DNA of 64,000 nt from Clostridium sp. 12(A) (GTDB taxonomy: Bacteria; Bacillota; Clostridia; Lachnospirales; Lachnospiraceae): contig JAGI01000003.1 of the NCBI GenBank assembly GCA_000526575.1, forward strand, positions 372,001 to 436,000. The letters run 5' to 3'. The notes below the pieces were generated by a model. That model made no database searches, was not told the DNA's origin, and was given only the letters and a program-made list of their open reading frames with translations. Below are positions 16,772 to 26,367 of the stretch, piece after piece (positions within the stretch are counted from its first letter, which is position 1; the number at the start of each line of letters is the position of its first letter). The translations under genes were made by a program, and so were the position numbers.

Positions 16772-18634
16772 TTATCCTTGTACCGCTTCTTTTCGGAAGA
16801 TTTCCATAAACTCTTCTCCGGTTATGGTCTCCCGTTCTAAGAGGTATTCTGCAATTTCATGAAGCTTATTGATGTTATCCTTTAAGATCTTATACGCCTT
16901 CTGGTGCTGCTCACGAACGATCTGGATTACTGCCTCATCGATCCGTTTTGCAGTCTCTGGGGCACAGGCAAGTGACGTATCTCCGCCCAGATATTGGTTG
17001 GTCACGGTCTCAAGGGCTACCATATCAAACTCATCGGTCATACCGTAGCGGGTAACCATGGCTCTGGCAATTCTAGTCGCCTGCTCGATATCATTGGAAG
17101 CACCGCTGGTAACTGTTTGAAATATCAGTTCTTCTGCCGCTCTTCCTCCGGTAAAGGTGGCAATCTTATTAAGAGCCGCCTCCTTGGTAAGAAGATGACG
17201 TTCTTCTTCATCTACCTGCATGGTATATCCAAGGGCTCCTGAGGTTCTTGGAATAATCGTAATCTTATGAACCGGTGCGGATTGTGTCTGGGAAGCGGCT
17301 ACCAATGCATGTCCCACCTCATGGTAAGCAATGATCTTCTTCTCTTCCACATTGACAGAGGCATCCTTTTTCTGATAACCAGCGATTACAACTTCCACGC
17401 TTTCTTCCAGATCCCTCTGTGTTACTGTTTTTCTTCCCAAACGCACGGCTCTTAATGCGCCCTCGTTAATAATATTGGCAAGCTCCGCTCCGCTTGCTCC
17501 AGAAGTGGCAAGAGCGATTCCTCTAAAATCCACATCATCAGACAGCTTAACATTCTTTCCATGAACCTTTAAAATAGATTCTCTACCATTTAAATCCGGC
17601 AGCTCCACTGGAATACGTCTGTCAAACCGGCCTGGACGTAACAGGGCTTTATCCAGAGAGTCGGGACGGTTGGTGGCCGCCAATATAACGACACCCTTCT
17701 TTCCGTCAAACCCATCCATCTCAGCCAGAAGCTGGTTTAAGGTCTGTTCTCTCTCATCATTACCGGAAAAGCCGCCACCATCACGTTTCTTACCTATGGT
17801 ATCTATCTCGTCAATGAACACGATACAAGGTGCTTTGTCGTTGGCCTGCTTAAATAAATCTCTGACCTTAGCGGCACCCATACCTACGAACATTTCCACA
17901 AATTCCGAACCGGAGATAGAGAAAAACGGTACGTGAGCCTCACCCGCCACTGCTCTTGCAAGAAGTGTCTTACCAGTTCCAGGAGGTCCTACTAAAAGGG
18001 CTCCCTTTGGTAGTGAGGCACCGATTTCTGCATACTTCTGAGGATTATGAAGAAAATCTACAATTTCTTTTAAGGCGTCCTTTGCCTCTTCCTGACCGGC
18101 AACATCACGGAAGGTCTTACCAGTCTCAGATTCCGCATAAATCTTTGGATTTGACTTTCCAAAGGACATGGTATTGGGACCTCCCATACGCTTTTGAAGC
18201 TGCCTTGACAAGAAGTTACCTAAAAATACAAAAATCAGGATCGGTATGATCCAGGTGAGCATAAAAGAAAGAATGGGTGACATCTGGGCAACGATGGTCT
18301 TTTCAAACTGAACATTATGAGAAACCAACCGCTGCATTAAAGTATCATCCGGCCATGGTCCGGTTTTATATACCTGATATACTGGCTTTCCTTCCCAGTC
18401 CTTTTTCCCGGTATCGGATTTAAACTGAATCTCTGTTTCTGTTTTTGCCACTGCCTGGACCTTACCCTGATCCACCATTTCCAAAAAGGTACTGTATGGT
18501 ACCTCTGTCATGGCTTTTGACTGAATCCATGGTACTGTCAGTGCGTTAAATATGATCATAAGCACTAAAACAATGGCGTAATAGTACATAAATGATTTTT
18601 TATTTCCAGAGTCTTTATCATCTTTTAACCCCAT
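16772..18634 (-). CDS. ftsH: ATP-dependent zinc metalloprotease FtsH
   Basis: Membrane AAA+ protease that degrades misfolded and regulatory proteins. It is 620 aa: transmembrane segments at about 15-35 and 120-140 flank a short external domain. Walker A GPPGTGKT is at 216-223, Walker B IVFIDEID near 271-278, and the second region of homology includes TNRPDSLDKALLRPGRFDRR. Zinc site HEVGH is at 438-442. All catalytic motifs are intact. The start overlaps the flavodoxin-like gene by 17 bp, so the two are co-translated. It may be one of several FtsH copies, because it is not next to tilS/hpt. Confidence 0.97.
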   Translation of the reverse strand: MGLKDDKDSGNKKSFMYYYAIVLVLMIIFNALTVPWIQSKAMTEVPYSTFLEMVDQGKVQAVAKTETEIQFKSDTGKKDWEGKPVYQVYKTGPWPDDTLMQRLVSHNVQFEKTIVAQMSPILSFMLTWIIPILIFVFLGNFLSRQLQKRMGGPNTMSFGKSNPKIYAESETGKTFRDVAGQEEAKDALKEIVDFLHNPQKYAEIGASLPKGALLVGPPGTGKTLLARAVAGEAHVPFFSISGSEFVEMFVGMGAAKVRDLFKQANDKAPCIVFIDEIDTIGKKRDGGGFSGNDEREQTLNQLLAEMDGFDGKKGVVILAATNRPDSLDKALLRPGRFDRRIPVELPDLNGRESILKVHGKNVKLSDDVDFRGIALATSGASGAELANIINEGALRAVRLGRKTVTQRDLEESVEVVIAGYQKKDASVNVEEKKIIAYHEVGHALVAASQTQSAPVHKITIIPRTSGALGYTMQVDEEERHLLTKEAALNKIATFTGGRAAEELIFQTVTSGASNDIEQATRIARAMVTRYGMTDEFDMVALETVTNQYLGGDTSLACAPETAKRIDEAVIQIVREQHQKAYKILKDNINKLHEIAEYLLERETITGEEFMEIFRKEAVQG

Positions 18635-19160
18635 TTTGATCCTCCTCTTCTTTTGTTACCTGCTTTAATACGGATTTTACGAACCGGCATACATTATCTA
18701 AATCCTGCTCATTGGGATGCAGCATGGCATCCTCGTAAGCAGATATCAAAGCCCTGATCTGCGGCGTATTGCTCACCGCCTGCATCTGTCTGTATTTTTC
18801 AAGTATAAAGGGTCCTAACTTCCCTCCACACAAAAAGCAGCCAAGATATTCGTTATCTTCCGGCAGAAAAACAGCCACTTGCCGCTCCACCTGCTTTAAA
18901 TAATCTTCATTTCCCATCAGCCCGCAGGTTCCAAATAATGCAACCCGTTTTCCATGCAGACTGGAAAGAAAGTCCATCATCTCAGTCTCACAGGTTCCGC
19001 GGTTATTCCAGAAACCAATAAAATACGTATCAGCTTCCTCCGCTCGTAATTCCTCCAGTCTGACGATATCTTTGGACTTTCCGGGAAGGGCTTCAAAAAT
19101 TTTCATAGCCACCTTCTGAGTATTTCCGGTTTTACTAATATATACAACCAAATAGTCCAT
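18618..19160 (-). CDS. Flavodoxin-family protein
   Basis: 180 aa FMN-binding-type electron carrier. The phosphate-binding loop appears at the N-terminus (VVYISKTGNTQKVAM). FIGFWNNRGTCETEM and VALFGTCGLMG correspond to the flavin-contacting loops. GAGGAGG fixes ATG 19160; the in-frame ATG at 19223 is not preceded by a site. Co-transcribed with ftsH, an unusual pairing. It resembles single-domain flavodoxins sometimes linked to tetrapyrrole reduction, and the hem operon lies just upstream, but no reductase partner is visible here. Confidence 0.75.
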   Translation of the reverse strand: MDYLVVYISKTGNTQKVAMKIFEALPGKSKDIVRLEELRAEEADTYFIGFWNNRGTCETEMMDFLSSLHGKRVALFGTCGLMGNEDYLKQVERQVAVFLPEDNEYLGCFLCGGKLGPFILEKYRQMQAVSNTPQIRALISAYEDAMLHPNEQDLDNVCRFVKSVLKQVTKEEEDQNGVKR

Positions 19161-19310
19161 AGATTGAGCCTCCTCTATGAATAAAATATACCAGAGTTGG
19201 TTTTTTATCAATAGAAATTCCAAATGTTAATACAATTTATGTAATTTTTAGAATTTTAAAGAATTTGATCCAGCAATATTCGATAGAGGAAATACTGATT
19301 TCTTACACAT

Positions 19311-19347
19311 AAAAAGACCGCAGAAGGAAGTTTTTCCTCTTTCTGCG
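19311..19347 (-). terminator. Terminator of the hem operon
   Basis: Stem CGCAGAA / TTCTGCG with inner GAGGAA / TTCC pairing (19320-19347), followed on the minus strand by GGTCTTTTTATG. It lies 18 bp past the hemL stop. Confidence 0.8.
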
Positions 19348-19364
19348 ATCCATGTTTCAACCGA

Positions 19365-20639
19365 TTAAAGATGGCTGGCTGCTTCTTTTATAATACGACA
19401 GGTCTTCTCAATATCCTCTTCCGTATGGGCTGCGCTTAAGAACAGAATCTCAAACTGAGATGGGGCTGTGTAAATGCCATGGTCTAACAGATAATGGAAG
19501 TAGGCTGCATATTTCTTCGTATCAGAGGTGAGGGCTGTTTCAAAGTCCACCACCGGAGTTTTGGAAAAGAACACGCTGAATAAGGAACCTGCCTGATTGA
19601 TCTGAGTGTCAGGCAGCGCCTCTTTCAGTGCCGATATAAGCCTGTCTGCCTTTTCTTCCAGCCCCTTATAAATTTCTGGGCGTTCCATTAACGTTTTAAT
19701 GGTAGCGATTCCTGCCGCCGTTGCAATTGGATTGCCGGAAAGGGTTCCTGCCTGATACACCTTTCCCACAGGAGAAACCGTTTCCATGATTTCCCTGCGT
19801 CCTCCATAAACTCCCATTGGCATACCGCCTCCTGCTATTTTGCCAAGAGTGGTCATGTCAGGAATCACACCGTAATATTTTTGAGCACCTCCAATTGCCA
19901 TTCGGAATCCGGTAATGACCTCATCAAAAATAAGCAGCGCCCCATAGCGGGTGGTAATCTCTCTTAAGAATTCCAGAAAGCCCTGACTTGGAGGAACCAG
20001 ACCCATATTGGCAGCCACAGGCTCAACCACAACTGCAGCTATTGACTGTGGAAACTGTTGAAACAACGTCTTAACGGATTCTTCCCCATTGTATGTGGCA
20101 AGCAGAGTATGCTCTGTATAGGAAGCCGGTACACCGGCACTGTCTGGTGCCGATCCGGTTAAGGCACCGGAACCTGCTTTCACCAAAAGGCCGTCGGAAT
20201 GGCCGTGATAGCAGCCTTTAAATTTTACAATTTTATCTCTTCCTGTAAATCCTCTGGCTGCACGAATGGCGCTCATGACTGCTTCTGTGCCGGAGCTTAC
20301 CATTCTCATCATCTCCATGGAAGGAATGCATTCCCGGATGAGCCCACCAAGGACCAGTTCCTTTTTCGTCGGCGCCCCAAAGGACAGGCCATCAAGACAC
20401 GCTTCTCTGACTGCCTCTATGACAGGTCCGTAACCATGGCCTAGGATGCTTGGCCCCCAGGAATTTACGTAATCAATATATTCATTGCCATCCTCATCAA
20501 AGATATGGGAACCTGATGCCCGTTTTACGAACACAGGTGCCCCTCCTACGGATCCAAAGGCTCGGACGGGACTATTTACCCCTCCCGGGAAATAGTTCCT
20601 GGATTCCTCAAATAATGCGTTTGATTCTTTGAATTTCAT
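19365..20639 (-). CDS. hemL: Glutamate-1-semialdehyde 2,1-aminomutase
   Basis: PLP enzyme converting glutamate-1-semialdehyde to 5-aminolevulinate, the second step of the C5 pathway. It is 424 aa, full length. The substrate region NSPVRAFGSVGG, KGCYHGHSDG and LLIFDEVITGFR (PLP-contacting Asp) are visible, with catalytic Lys267 in TTLGKIAGGGMPMG. It is 3 bp downstream of cobA-hemD with AAAGGAG upstream. Confidence 0.97.
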   Translation of the reverse strand: MKFKESNALFEESRNYFPGGVNSPVRAFGSVGGAPVFVKRASGSHIFDEDGNEYIDYVNSWGPSILGHGYGPVIEAVREACLDGLSFGAPTKKELVLGGLIRECIPSMEMMRMVSSGTEAVMSAIRAARGFTGRDKIVKFKGCYHGHSDGLLVKAGSGALTGSAPDSAGVPASYTEHTLLATYNGEESVKTLFQQFPQSIAAVVVEPVAANMGLVPPSQGFLEFLREITTRYGALLIFDEVITGFRMAIGGAQKYYGVIPDMTTLGKIAGGGMPMGVYGGRREIMETVSPVGKVYQAGTLSGNPIATAAGIATIKTLMERPEIYKGLEEKADRLISALKEALPDTQINQAGSLFSVFFSKTPVVDFETALTSDTKKYAAYFHYLLDHGIYTAPSQFEILFLSAAHTEEDIEKTCRIIKEAASHL

Positions 20640-20642
20640 TTG

Positions 20643-22187
20643 TCAAACTCCTTTCCTGCCATTGGTCTTCTCACTCCAGTGCTGGCATATAGCCTTTGCC
20701 ACTCCCTGAATGCTGTATTCTTTTGCAATCAGATCTGCTTTTCTTCCATTGGCCTCCAGCGCCTGTGCCGTGATATCTCCGATACAGACAACCATAAGAC
20801 CCTCTAATGACTTTAATGCTGCCAATGAATCCTCTTCGAAAAATGCGTCAGCTCCGGAAGCACTTGCAAAGGTGATATAATCGAATTCCTTTGTAATATC
20901 TGCTCTTTTACCTTTTGCCTGTTCTTCTTCCCGCCCTTCTTTCCTTACATCGTAAAGCACCACATCATCGTAATCAGCTTCTGTCTCATTGAGAATCTGA
21001 TTTAATTCTCTGGAGCCTCGTGATGATCTTGGGATCAGCAGCCTGTCATGTTTCGTGATTCGTTCCCTTAATCCTTCTGCCAGATCAATGACCTGGTAAT
21101 GCTTCGGAGTATAATCCGACCGAAAGCCATATTTTAATAGCTCATCTGCCGTTCCTTTTCCTACCGTGGCAAATTTAATATGTCCAAGAGCCCGGTGATC
21201 CTCTCCCTGCTCCATCAGTCCAAGAAAGAACTCCCGGACCGCATTGGCACTGGTAAATACAATCCAGGTATAGCTTTTTAAGTCCTCATAGGCTGCTCGC
21301 ATCCGTTCACCCGCCCGGTAAGATTGTAAGGAAAGACTTAAGAGATATTCTACTGTTCCCCCAAGAGAAGACAGCTCCTTATGAAGCTTTCCTGTAAAGG
21401 AAGGAGTTCCTGTTATTCCGATGCGGCAGCCCTCCAAAGGCTGTTTTCCTGTGGAGGAGAAATCAAGAGCCGCCGTTTCTCCTACCACAATAATGGCAGG
21501 GCTTTTGACTCCAAATGCTTCTACCTTCTGCTGAATATCCAGTAGATTTCCACGTACCACCTTTTGACCGGACAGGGTCCCATTCTCAATCACAGCGGCT
21601 GGTGTGGTACCAGGCTTTCCCTGATCCATAAGCCCCGATACAATCAAAGGGAGATTTCCCAGTCCCATAAGAAAGATAAGCGTCCCGGATAAGCTTGCGA
21701 AGGCATTAAAATCAGGAGGCAGGGTTCCTTCCTCTGACAAGGTATGTCCTGTCATCACATGAAAGCTGCGGCTGATGGCCCGATGGGTCACCGGAATTCC
21801 TGCGCTTGCAAGGGCAGCCACTGCTGAAGTAACACCAGAAACCACTTCATATGGGATGTCTGCCTTTTTAAGCGCCAGAATCTCTTCTCCGCCTCTTCCA
21901 AATACAAAGGGGTCTCCTCCCTTTAAACGGACTACCTTACGTCCCTTTTCTGCCAGTTCCACCAAAAGCTGATTGATTTCCTCCTGCTTCATGGAATGGA
22001 AACCTGCCCGTTTTCCCACATAGATTTTCTCACAGTGGTCTGGCACTGCCTTTAGAAGAAGATCAGAAGCCAGGGAATCATATACCACTGCGTCACAGCT
22101 TTTCAGTCTCAGCATTCCCTTTTCCGTAATAAGCCCCGGATCCCCGGGGCCTGCACCTACCAGATAGACAATTCCTCTTTCCTTCAT
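20643..22187 (-). CDS. cobA-hemD: Fused uroporphyrinogen-III C-methyltransferase / uroporphyrinogen-III synthase
   Basis: 514 aa bifunctional enzyme. Residues about 1-245 are the SAM-dependent methyltransferase (VYLVGAGPGDPGLITEKG, RLKGGDPFVFGRGGEE, VIENGTLSGQ), which makes precorrin-2. Residues about 255-505 are the HemD fold, which closes hydroxymethylbilane to uroporphyrinogen III. The fusion is common in Clostridia and channels flux toward siroheme and corrinoids. GGAGG precedes ATG 22187. Confidence 0.95.
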   Translation of the reverse strand: MKERGIVYLVGAGPGDPGLITEKGMLRLKSCDAVVYDSLASDLLLKAVPDHCEKIYVGKRAGFHSMKQEEINQLLVELAEKGRKVVRLKGGDPFVFGRGGEEILALKKADIPYEVVSGVTSAVAALASAGIPVTHRAISRSFHVMTGHTLSEEGTLPPDFNAFASLSGTLIFLMGLGNLPLIVSGLMDQGKPGTTPAAVIENGTLSGQKVVRGNLLDIQQKVEAFGVKSPAIIVVGETAALDFSSTGKQPLEGCRIGITGTPSFTGKLHKELSSLGGTVEYLLSLSLQSYRAGERMRAAYEDLKSYTWIVFTSANAVREFFLGLMEQGEDHRALGHIKFATVGKGTADELLKYGFRSDYTPKHYQVIDLAEGLRERITKHDRLLIPRSSRGSRELNQILNETEADYDDVVLYDVRKEGREEEQAKGKRADITKEFDYITFASASGADAFFEEDSLAALKSLEGLMVVCIGDITAQALEANGRKADLIAKEYSIQGVAKAICQHWSEKTNGRKGV

Positions 22188-22199
22188 TCTTTCCTCCTG

Positions 22200-23102
22200 T
22201 TATGAAAGGCCTTTCGCGGCTAAATGAGCCAGATCGTCCAATTCCGTTAATTCCCCTTTTAAGTGAATCCTTTTTGTTTCTTCTCCTCTTCGGTTGATGC
22301 CAAAGACCTCCATCTTATCACCGATTAATCTGGAGTAAATGCCGATTGGCTCATGACAGCCGGCCTCCAGAAGCTTTAATATCTTTCGTTCCAGAGAAAG
22401 ACAGAGTCCTGTCTCTTCATCATGAATCTTAGCATAGAAAGCTTCCATGCCAGAATGGAGGCGCCCTTCCACAGCCAGGATTCCCTGGCCTCCTGCCGGT
22501 ACAAAGGATTCACAGTCAAAGCATTGATACTGATATCTTTTATCTTCCCAAAGTCCAAGCCTTTTAAGCCCGGCCGCTGCCAGGATAATTCCGTCGTATT
22601 CCCCTTGGGACAGCTTATAAAGCCTTGTCTGAACATTGCCTCTTAAATTCTCACAGCGAACCTCCATATCCGGCCACAGATTTTTTCCCATTTCATAAAT
22701 CTGCATCTGTCTTCGTAAGCTGGAGGTCCCAATCACTAATTCTTTTTTTCCCGTAAAGCTGCTGCCAGCCATGGTCACCAGAACATCTCTTGGGTCCTCT
22801 CTCTTAAGAACGGCTACGATTCCAAGCCCCTTCTCCAGTTCCATTGGCATATCCTTGGCACTGTGGACGGCAAGGTCTATTTCCCCATGCAAAAGGGCCT
22901 GTTCAAATTCTGTCACGAACACGCCCTTTCCGCCAAATTCCAAAAGTGGTTTGTCAAGGATCCGGTCCCCTTCTGTCTGCTTTAATACCAGTTCTGTCTT
23001 CATTCCGTTTCCGGTCTTTTCAATGGCCTCTGCCACTAAATTGGTCTGGGTAACGGCCAATTCACTTCTCCTGGTTCCGATTCGTATGACTTTTTCCTTC
23101 AT
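22200..23102 (-). CDS. hemC: Porphobilinogen deaminase (hydroxymethylbilane synthase)
   Basis: Joins four porphobilinogens into hydroxymethylbilane. It is 300 aa, complete. RIGTRRSELAVTQT opens the fold, VHSAKDMP carries the catalytic Asp84, GTSSLRRQMQ binds substrate, and Cys249 in LEAGCHEPIG carries the dipyrromethane cofactor. The start lies inside the end of sirC (41-bp overlap), a sign of translational coupling. Confidence 0.97.
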   Translation of the reverse strand: MKEKVIRIGTRRSELAVTQTNLVAEAIEKTGNGMKTELVLKQTEGDRILDKPLLEFGGKGVFVTEFEQALLHGEIDLAVHSAKDMPMELEKGLGIVAVLKREDPRDVLVTMAGSSFTGKKELVIGTSSLRRQMQIYEMGKNLWPDMEVRCENLRGNVQTRLYKLSQGEYDGIILAAAGLKRLGLWEDKRYQYQCFDCESFVPAGGQGILAVEGRLHSGMEAFYAKIHDEETGLCLSLERKILKLLEAGCHEPIGIYSRLIGDKMEVFGINRRGEETKRIHLKGELTELDDLAHLAAKGLS

Positions 23103-23733
23103 GTTCCAATAGCTTCCTCTCTATCAGTTCTTCTGCCTGTTCTCTGGTAAAGACTCCTCCCTGCCGGATTCCTTCCTCTACCATGGTCTGAAATATATCC
23201 GTCCGTATGGAAATTAAATCCACCTTTTCCTTTACTAAATCCCGGTAAGACCCAAGCTGCTCTGCCAGATCACCAAACCCGTCTGGAATAGCCTCTTTAA
23301 ATTTGCCCTTTAAATACTTGGCTATGGTTGGGGAATCTCCTCCCGTGGATATGGCAACCGTAATATGCTTCTCCTTTATTAAAGCAGGAAAAATAAAGCT
23401 GCACTCCTCCTGCACATCGACCACATTAATAGGAATGTTCTTCGCCTTACATAATAGAGAAATATGTCTGTTCAGCTCTTCCTCTGATGTTCCGGCTATG
23501 ACAAAGTCCGCATCTTCTAAATCAGAGTCCTGAAACTTCCGCTCCAAAAGTGTAAGCTTACCGCCCAGTTCCTTTTTAAGCAGGGGAAGCTCCGGGTGAA
23601 ACTGAGGCGCTACTACCGTAATTTGAGGTCCGTACTCCATGAGTACCAGAACCTTCCGGTACGCCACGATTCCTCCTCCTGCAATCAGACACTTTTTTCC
23701 TTCCAAATCCACAAAAAACGGAAAATAAGCCAT
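23062..23733 (-). CDS. sirC: Precorrin-2 dehydrogenase (possible sirohydrochlorin ferrochelatase)
   Basis: 223 aa. It oxidises precorrin-2 to sirohydrochlorin with NAD and may insert iron, as in Met8p or the CysG N-terminal half. It opens with FFVDLEGKKCLIAGGGIVAYRK (NAD-binding GGGxxAxRK). The family-conserved ISTGGDSPTIAKYLK segment follows. ATG 23733 with AAGGAGG 8 nt upstream is preferred to an in-frame ATG at 23754, which overlaps the hemA end. Its presence ties the operon to siroheme/cobalamin rather than only heme. Confidence 0.92.
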   Translation of the reverse strand: MAYFPFFVDLEGKKCLIAGGGIVAYRKVLVLMEYGPQITVVAPQFHPELPLLKKELGGKLTLLERKFQDSDLEDADFVIAGTSEEELNRHISLLCKAKNIPINVVDVQEECSFIFPALIKEKHITVAISTGGDSPTIAKYLKGKFKEAIPDGFGDLAEQLGSYRDLVKEKVDLISIRTDIFQTMVEEGIRQGGVFTREQAEELIERKLLEHEGKSHTNRNQEK

Positions 23734-23735
23734 CC

Positions 23736-24899
23736 TTATCCCTCCTTGATCCAACTCTCCAGGCCGTCCAACGTCTTAAGTATCACCTTAAGCTCCTCGC
23801 TGTTTAACTGATCTCTTACACGAAAGAGAAGGCTTTCCAGCCGCTTTCCGGAAAATGCCGCCTTAAGCTCGTCCATGCGGTGGATATAAGGGTGAAATAC
23901 CATCTCTTTTATGGCACTGTCCAAATCTTCCTCCATAATGGCACTGGCAAGATCCAGCTCCCTTAGCTTTATCTCCGTGTTGTTCTTTGTCAGGGTATCA
24001 AAATAATCGATATCACAAAGGGTCACTCCATCTATCTTTTCAATGGATGCATCCATATCAACAGGCACTGCCACATCTATAAAAAGACGCTTCTTTTTAC
24101 TGGTCAATGCTCCACATAAATCTTCATAGGTTACGGTATAATGGGGACCTAAGGTTGCACTTATGACAATGTCCATGTCATCCATATATTGATACCGGTC
24201 TTTATACTCTACTACCTTTACCCGTTCGTGCTCAATATTAACGGTTAAGTAATCGTTGTGTCTTCTGACGGTACCAGTGACCTCAATGCCTCCCTTTGAG
24301 ACAAGGTTCTTTGTAATGGTGGTTCCCATCTTTCCAGACATGCCGATGACCATTACCTTCTTGCAGTCCCCTCCATGCTCAAAATGAAATACTTCATTGG
24401 CAACGAGGGTTGCTATGGACAATGGTGTCTTAGATAAATTAGTATCCGTTTTGATTCGTTTGGCACAGGTGACCGCTCTTTGGAACAGTACATTCATCTC
24501 ATAATCTACCGTCTTCATATCCTTAGACATCTGATATGCTTCCTTTACCTGTCCAAGAATCTCATCTTCACCCAGCACCATGGAATCAAATCCGCAGGTC
24601 ACTTTAAATAAGTGTCCGATGGCACTTTCTCCTCTGTAGATATTTAAATATTTCAGTACTTCCTCAAGCCGCACATTTTTATAATCAGCCAGCTCTTTTT
24701 GAAGCTCGGAAACTGCCTGTTTACTTCCTGACACGTAAATCTCACTCCGGTTACAGGTACAGAGGATAACAATTCCCGTAATCGCTTCCCTGCCAGCCAG
24801 AAGCTCTATGAACTCTTTTTTCTCCTCTTCCCGAAACGCAAACCGTTCCCGAACACTAACGGGAGCCATCTTATGACTCACACTTATACAGTACATCAT
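23736..24899 (-). CDS. hemA: Glutamyl-tRNA reductase
   Basis: First committed enzyme of C5 tetrapyrrole synthesis; reduces glutamyl-tRNA to glutamate-1-semialdehyde. It is 387 aa, slightly short for the family. The N-terminal domain has SHKMAPVSVRERFAF and the nucleophile Cys49 in LCTCNRSEIYV. GEDEILGQVKEAY follows, then the NADPH domain (VMVIGMSGKMG) and a dimerisation helix region at the C-terminus. It heads the operon. No clean promoter or T-box/B12-type leader was recognised in the 160 bp upstream. Confidence 0.96.
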   Translation of the reverse strand: MMYCISVSHKMAPVSVRERFAFREEEKKEFIELLAGREAITGIVILCTCNRSEIYVSGSKQAVSELQKELADYKNVRLEEVLKYLNIYRGESAIGHLFKVTCGFDSMVLGEDEILGQVKEAYQMSKDMKTVDYEMNVLFQRAVTCAKRIKTDTNLSKTPLSIATLVANEVFHFEHGGDCKKVMVIGMSGKMGTTITKNLVSKGGIEVTGTVRRHNDYLTVNIEHERVKVVEYKDRYQYMDDMDIVISATLGPHYTVTYEDLCGALTSKKKRLFIDVAVPVDMDASIEKIDGVTLCDIDYFDTLTKNNTEIKLRELDLASAIMEEDLDSAIKEMVFHPYIHRMDELKAAFSGKRLESLLFRVRDQLNSEELKVILKTLDGLESWIKEG

Positions 24900-25005
24900 T
24901 TTATTCAGCCTTCTTAATCGTTAATATCAATCTAATTGTAAACTCTTTCCTATTCTAACATAACCAAGGCAAAAAGAGCAATCCATAATCACAGGAAGTA
25001 ACAAA

Positions 25006-25033
25006 TTGAAACTCCTCTTAATTGTGATATAAT
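25006..25033 (+). promoter_or_regulatory. Promoter of GNAT gene
   Basis: TTGAAA (25006-25011), 16-bp spacer, TATAAT (25028-25033), with a TG dinucleotide at 25025-25026 giving an extended -10. Confidence 0.7.
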
Positions 25034-25066
25034 AAAGCAAATAAATAGAAGACAGGAGAATGATGG

Positions 25067-25561
25067 ATGAATTTCAGACAAGCTACCCCGCAGGATTCCA
25101 ACTGCTTTTTAGAGCTGATGAAGCAGCTGGATTATGAGACAGAATTTATGATGCTGGAACCAGGAGAACGTACCTCGACCGCAGAAGATATGGAGCATTA
25201 CTTACATACGATGGAAACATCAAATTCCCTTCTCCTGCTGCTTTTTGACGACCAAAGGGCCGTTGGCTTTCTATCTGCCAAACGAGGGGCCGCGAACCGA
25301 ATCAGGCATTCCGCCTATATTGTCTGCGGCATCTTAAAGGATTACAGGGGAAAGGGCTGGGGGAAACTACTGTTTCAGGAGCTGTTAACATGGGCCCCTG
25401 AAAATGGCATTACCAGACTGGAATTAACCGTCATGGCTCATAATGATAAGGCCATATTATTATATCGGAGCATGGGTTTTGAAGTGGAAGGAAAGCTTGT
25501 CCATTCCATGATTGTAAATGGAAGCTACGTGGATCAGTACTCCATGGCAAAGCTTTTGTAA
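25067..25561 (+). CDS. GNAT-family N-acetyltransferase
   Basis: 164 aa acetyl-CoA-dependent transferase of unknown substrate. The acetyl-CoA-binding loop is DYRGKGWGKLLFQELL (about 98-113), followed by LELTVMAHNDKAILLYRSMGFE, as in ribosomal/small-molecule GNATs. AGGAGA precedes ATG 25067. Monocistronic, between its own promoter and a strong terminator. Confidence 0.85.
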   Translation: MNFRQATPQDSNCFLELMKQLDYETEFMMLEPGERTSTAEDMEHYLHTMETSNSLLLLLFDDQRAVGFLSAKRGAANRIRHSAYIVCGILKDYRGKGWGKLLFQELLTWAPENGITRLELTVMAHNDKAILLYRSMGFEVEGKLVHSMIVNGSYVDQYSMAKLL

Positions 25562-25567
25562 TAAAAT

Positions 25568-25609
25568 AAGGGTGATGCAAGAATGGAACTTCCATTTTGC
25601 ATCACCCTT
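25568..25609. terminator. Bidirectional terminator
   Basis: Perfect 13-bp stem AAGGGTGATGCAA / TTGCATCACCCTT (25568-25580 / 25597-25609), with the inner loop able to extend through AATGG / CCATT. It lies between convergent GNAT and amino-acid transporter genes. Confidence 0.85.
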
Positions 25610-25617
25610 ACCTATAT

Positions 25618-26367
25618 TTACAGTACTTTACTTAAAAATGATTTCAGTCTGTCATTCTTTGGATGTTCAAAGAATTCCACCGGCTCATTCTCTTCCAGGA
25701 AATAGCCGCCATCCATGAACATGACCCGGGTGGCTACCTCTTTGGCAAAGCCCATCTCATGGGTCACCACCACCATGGTCATCTTCTCTTCGGCAAGCTC
25801 TCTCATAACATTTAAAACCTCGCCTACCATCTCTGGATCAAGAGCAGATGTGGGCTCATCAAACAGCAGCACATCTGGATTCATACATAAGGCACGAACA
25901 ATGGCAATACGCTGTTTCTGACCGCCGGAGAGCTGGTTTGGATAGGAATTTGCTCTGTCCTTTAATCCTACCTTATCCAGAAGCTTTAAGGCCTGCTCTT
26001 CTGCTTCCTTACTGCTTTTACCCTGCAGCTTCATGGGTGCAAGGGTCAAGTTCTTTAATATCGTCATGTGAGGGAATAAATTGAACTGCTGGAATACCAT
26101 TCCCATCTTCTGACGGTGCTTGTCTATATTTGTATTTTTATCTACAATATCGGTTCCCTCAAAGAGGATATGGCCGCTTGTCGGTTCCTCCAGGCGGTTT
26201 AAGCACCGAAGAAATGTACTCTTACCGGAACCGGAAGGACCAATGACACAGACCACATCTCCTTTGTAAATATCAACGGAGATGTCCTTAAGGACCTCCA
26301 AATCACCGAATTTCTTTCCCAGATTCTGAACCTGGATTAAGGGGTTTCCCATTTCATTAATGCTCAC
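25618..26367 (-). CDS. Polar amino-acid ABC transporter ATPase (GlnQ-type)
   Basis: 249 aa ATPase. Walker [11 protein letters not shown]-loop [11 protein letters not shown], signature LSGGQKQR, Walker [15 protein letters not shown] and switch His in VVTHEMGFA are all intact. The start is GTG 26367, inside the permease gene end (11-bp overlap), with GGAGG upstream; an ATG at 26352 is an alternative. It powers uptake with the two genes upstream in the operon. Confidence 0.95.
   Translation of the reverse strand: MSINEMGNPLIQVQNLGKKFGDLEVLKDISVDIYKGDVVCVIGPSGSGKSTFLRCLNRLEEPTSGHILFEGTDIVDKNTNIDKHRQKMGMVFQQFNLFPHMTILKNLTLAPMKLQGKSSKEAEEQALKLLDKVGLKDRANSYPNQLSGGQKQRIAIVRALCMNPDVLLFDEPTSALDPEMVGEVLNVMRELAEEKMTMVVVTHEMGFAKEVATRVMFMDGGYFLEENEPVEFFEHPKNDRLKSFLSKVL

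Noticed and set aside
24900-25005. Riboswitch or T-box upstream of hemA
   Set aside because: No conserved core (T-box sequence, B12 box) and too little space; nothing convincing seen.
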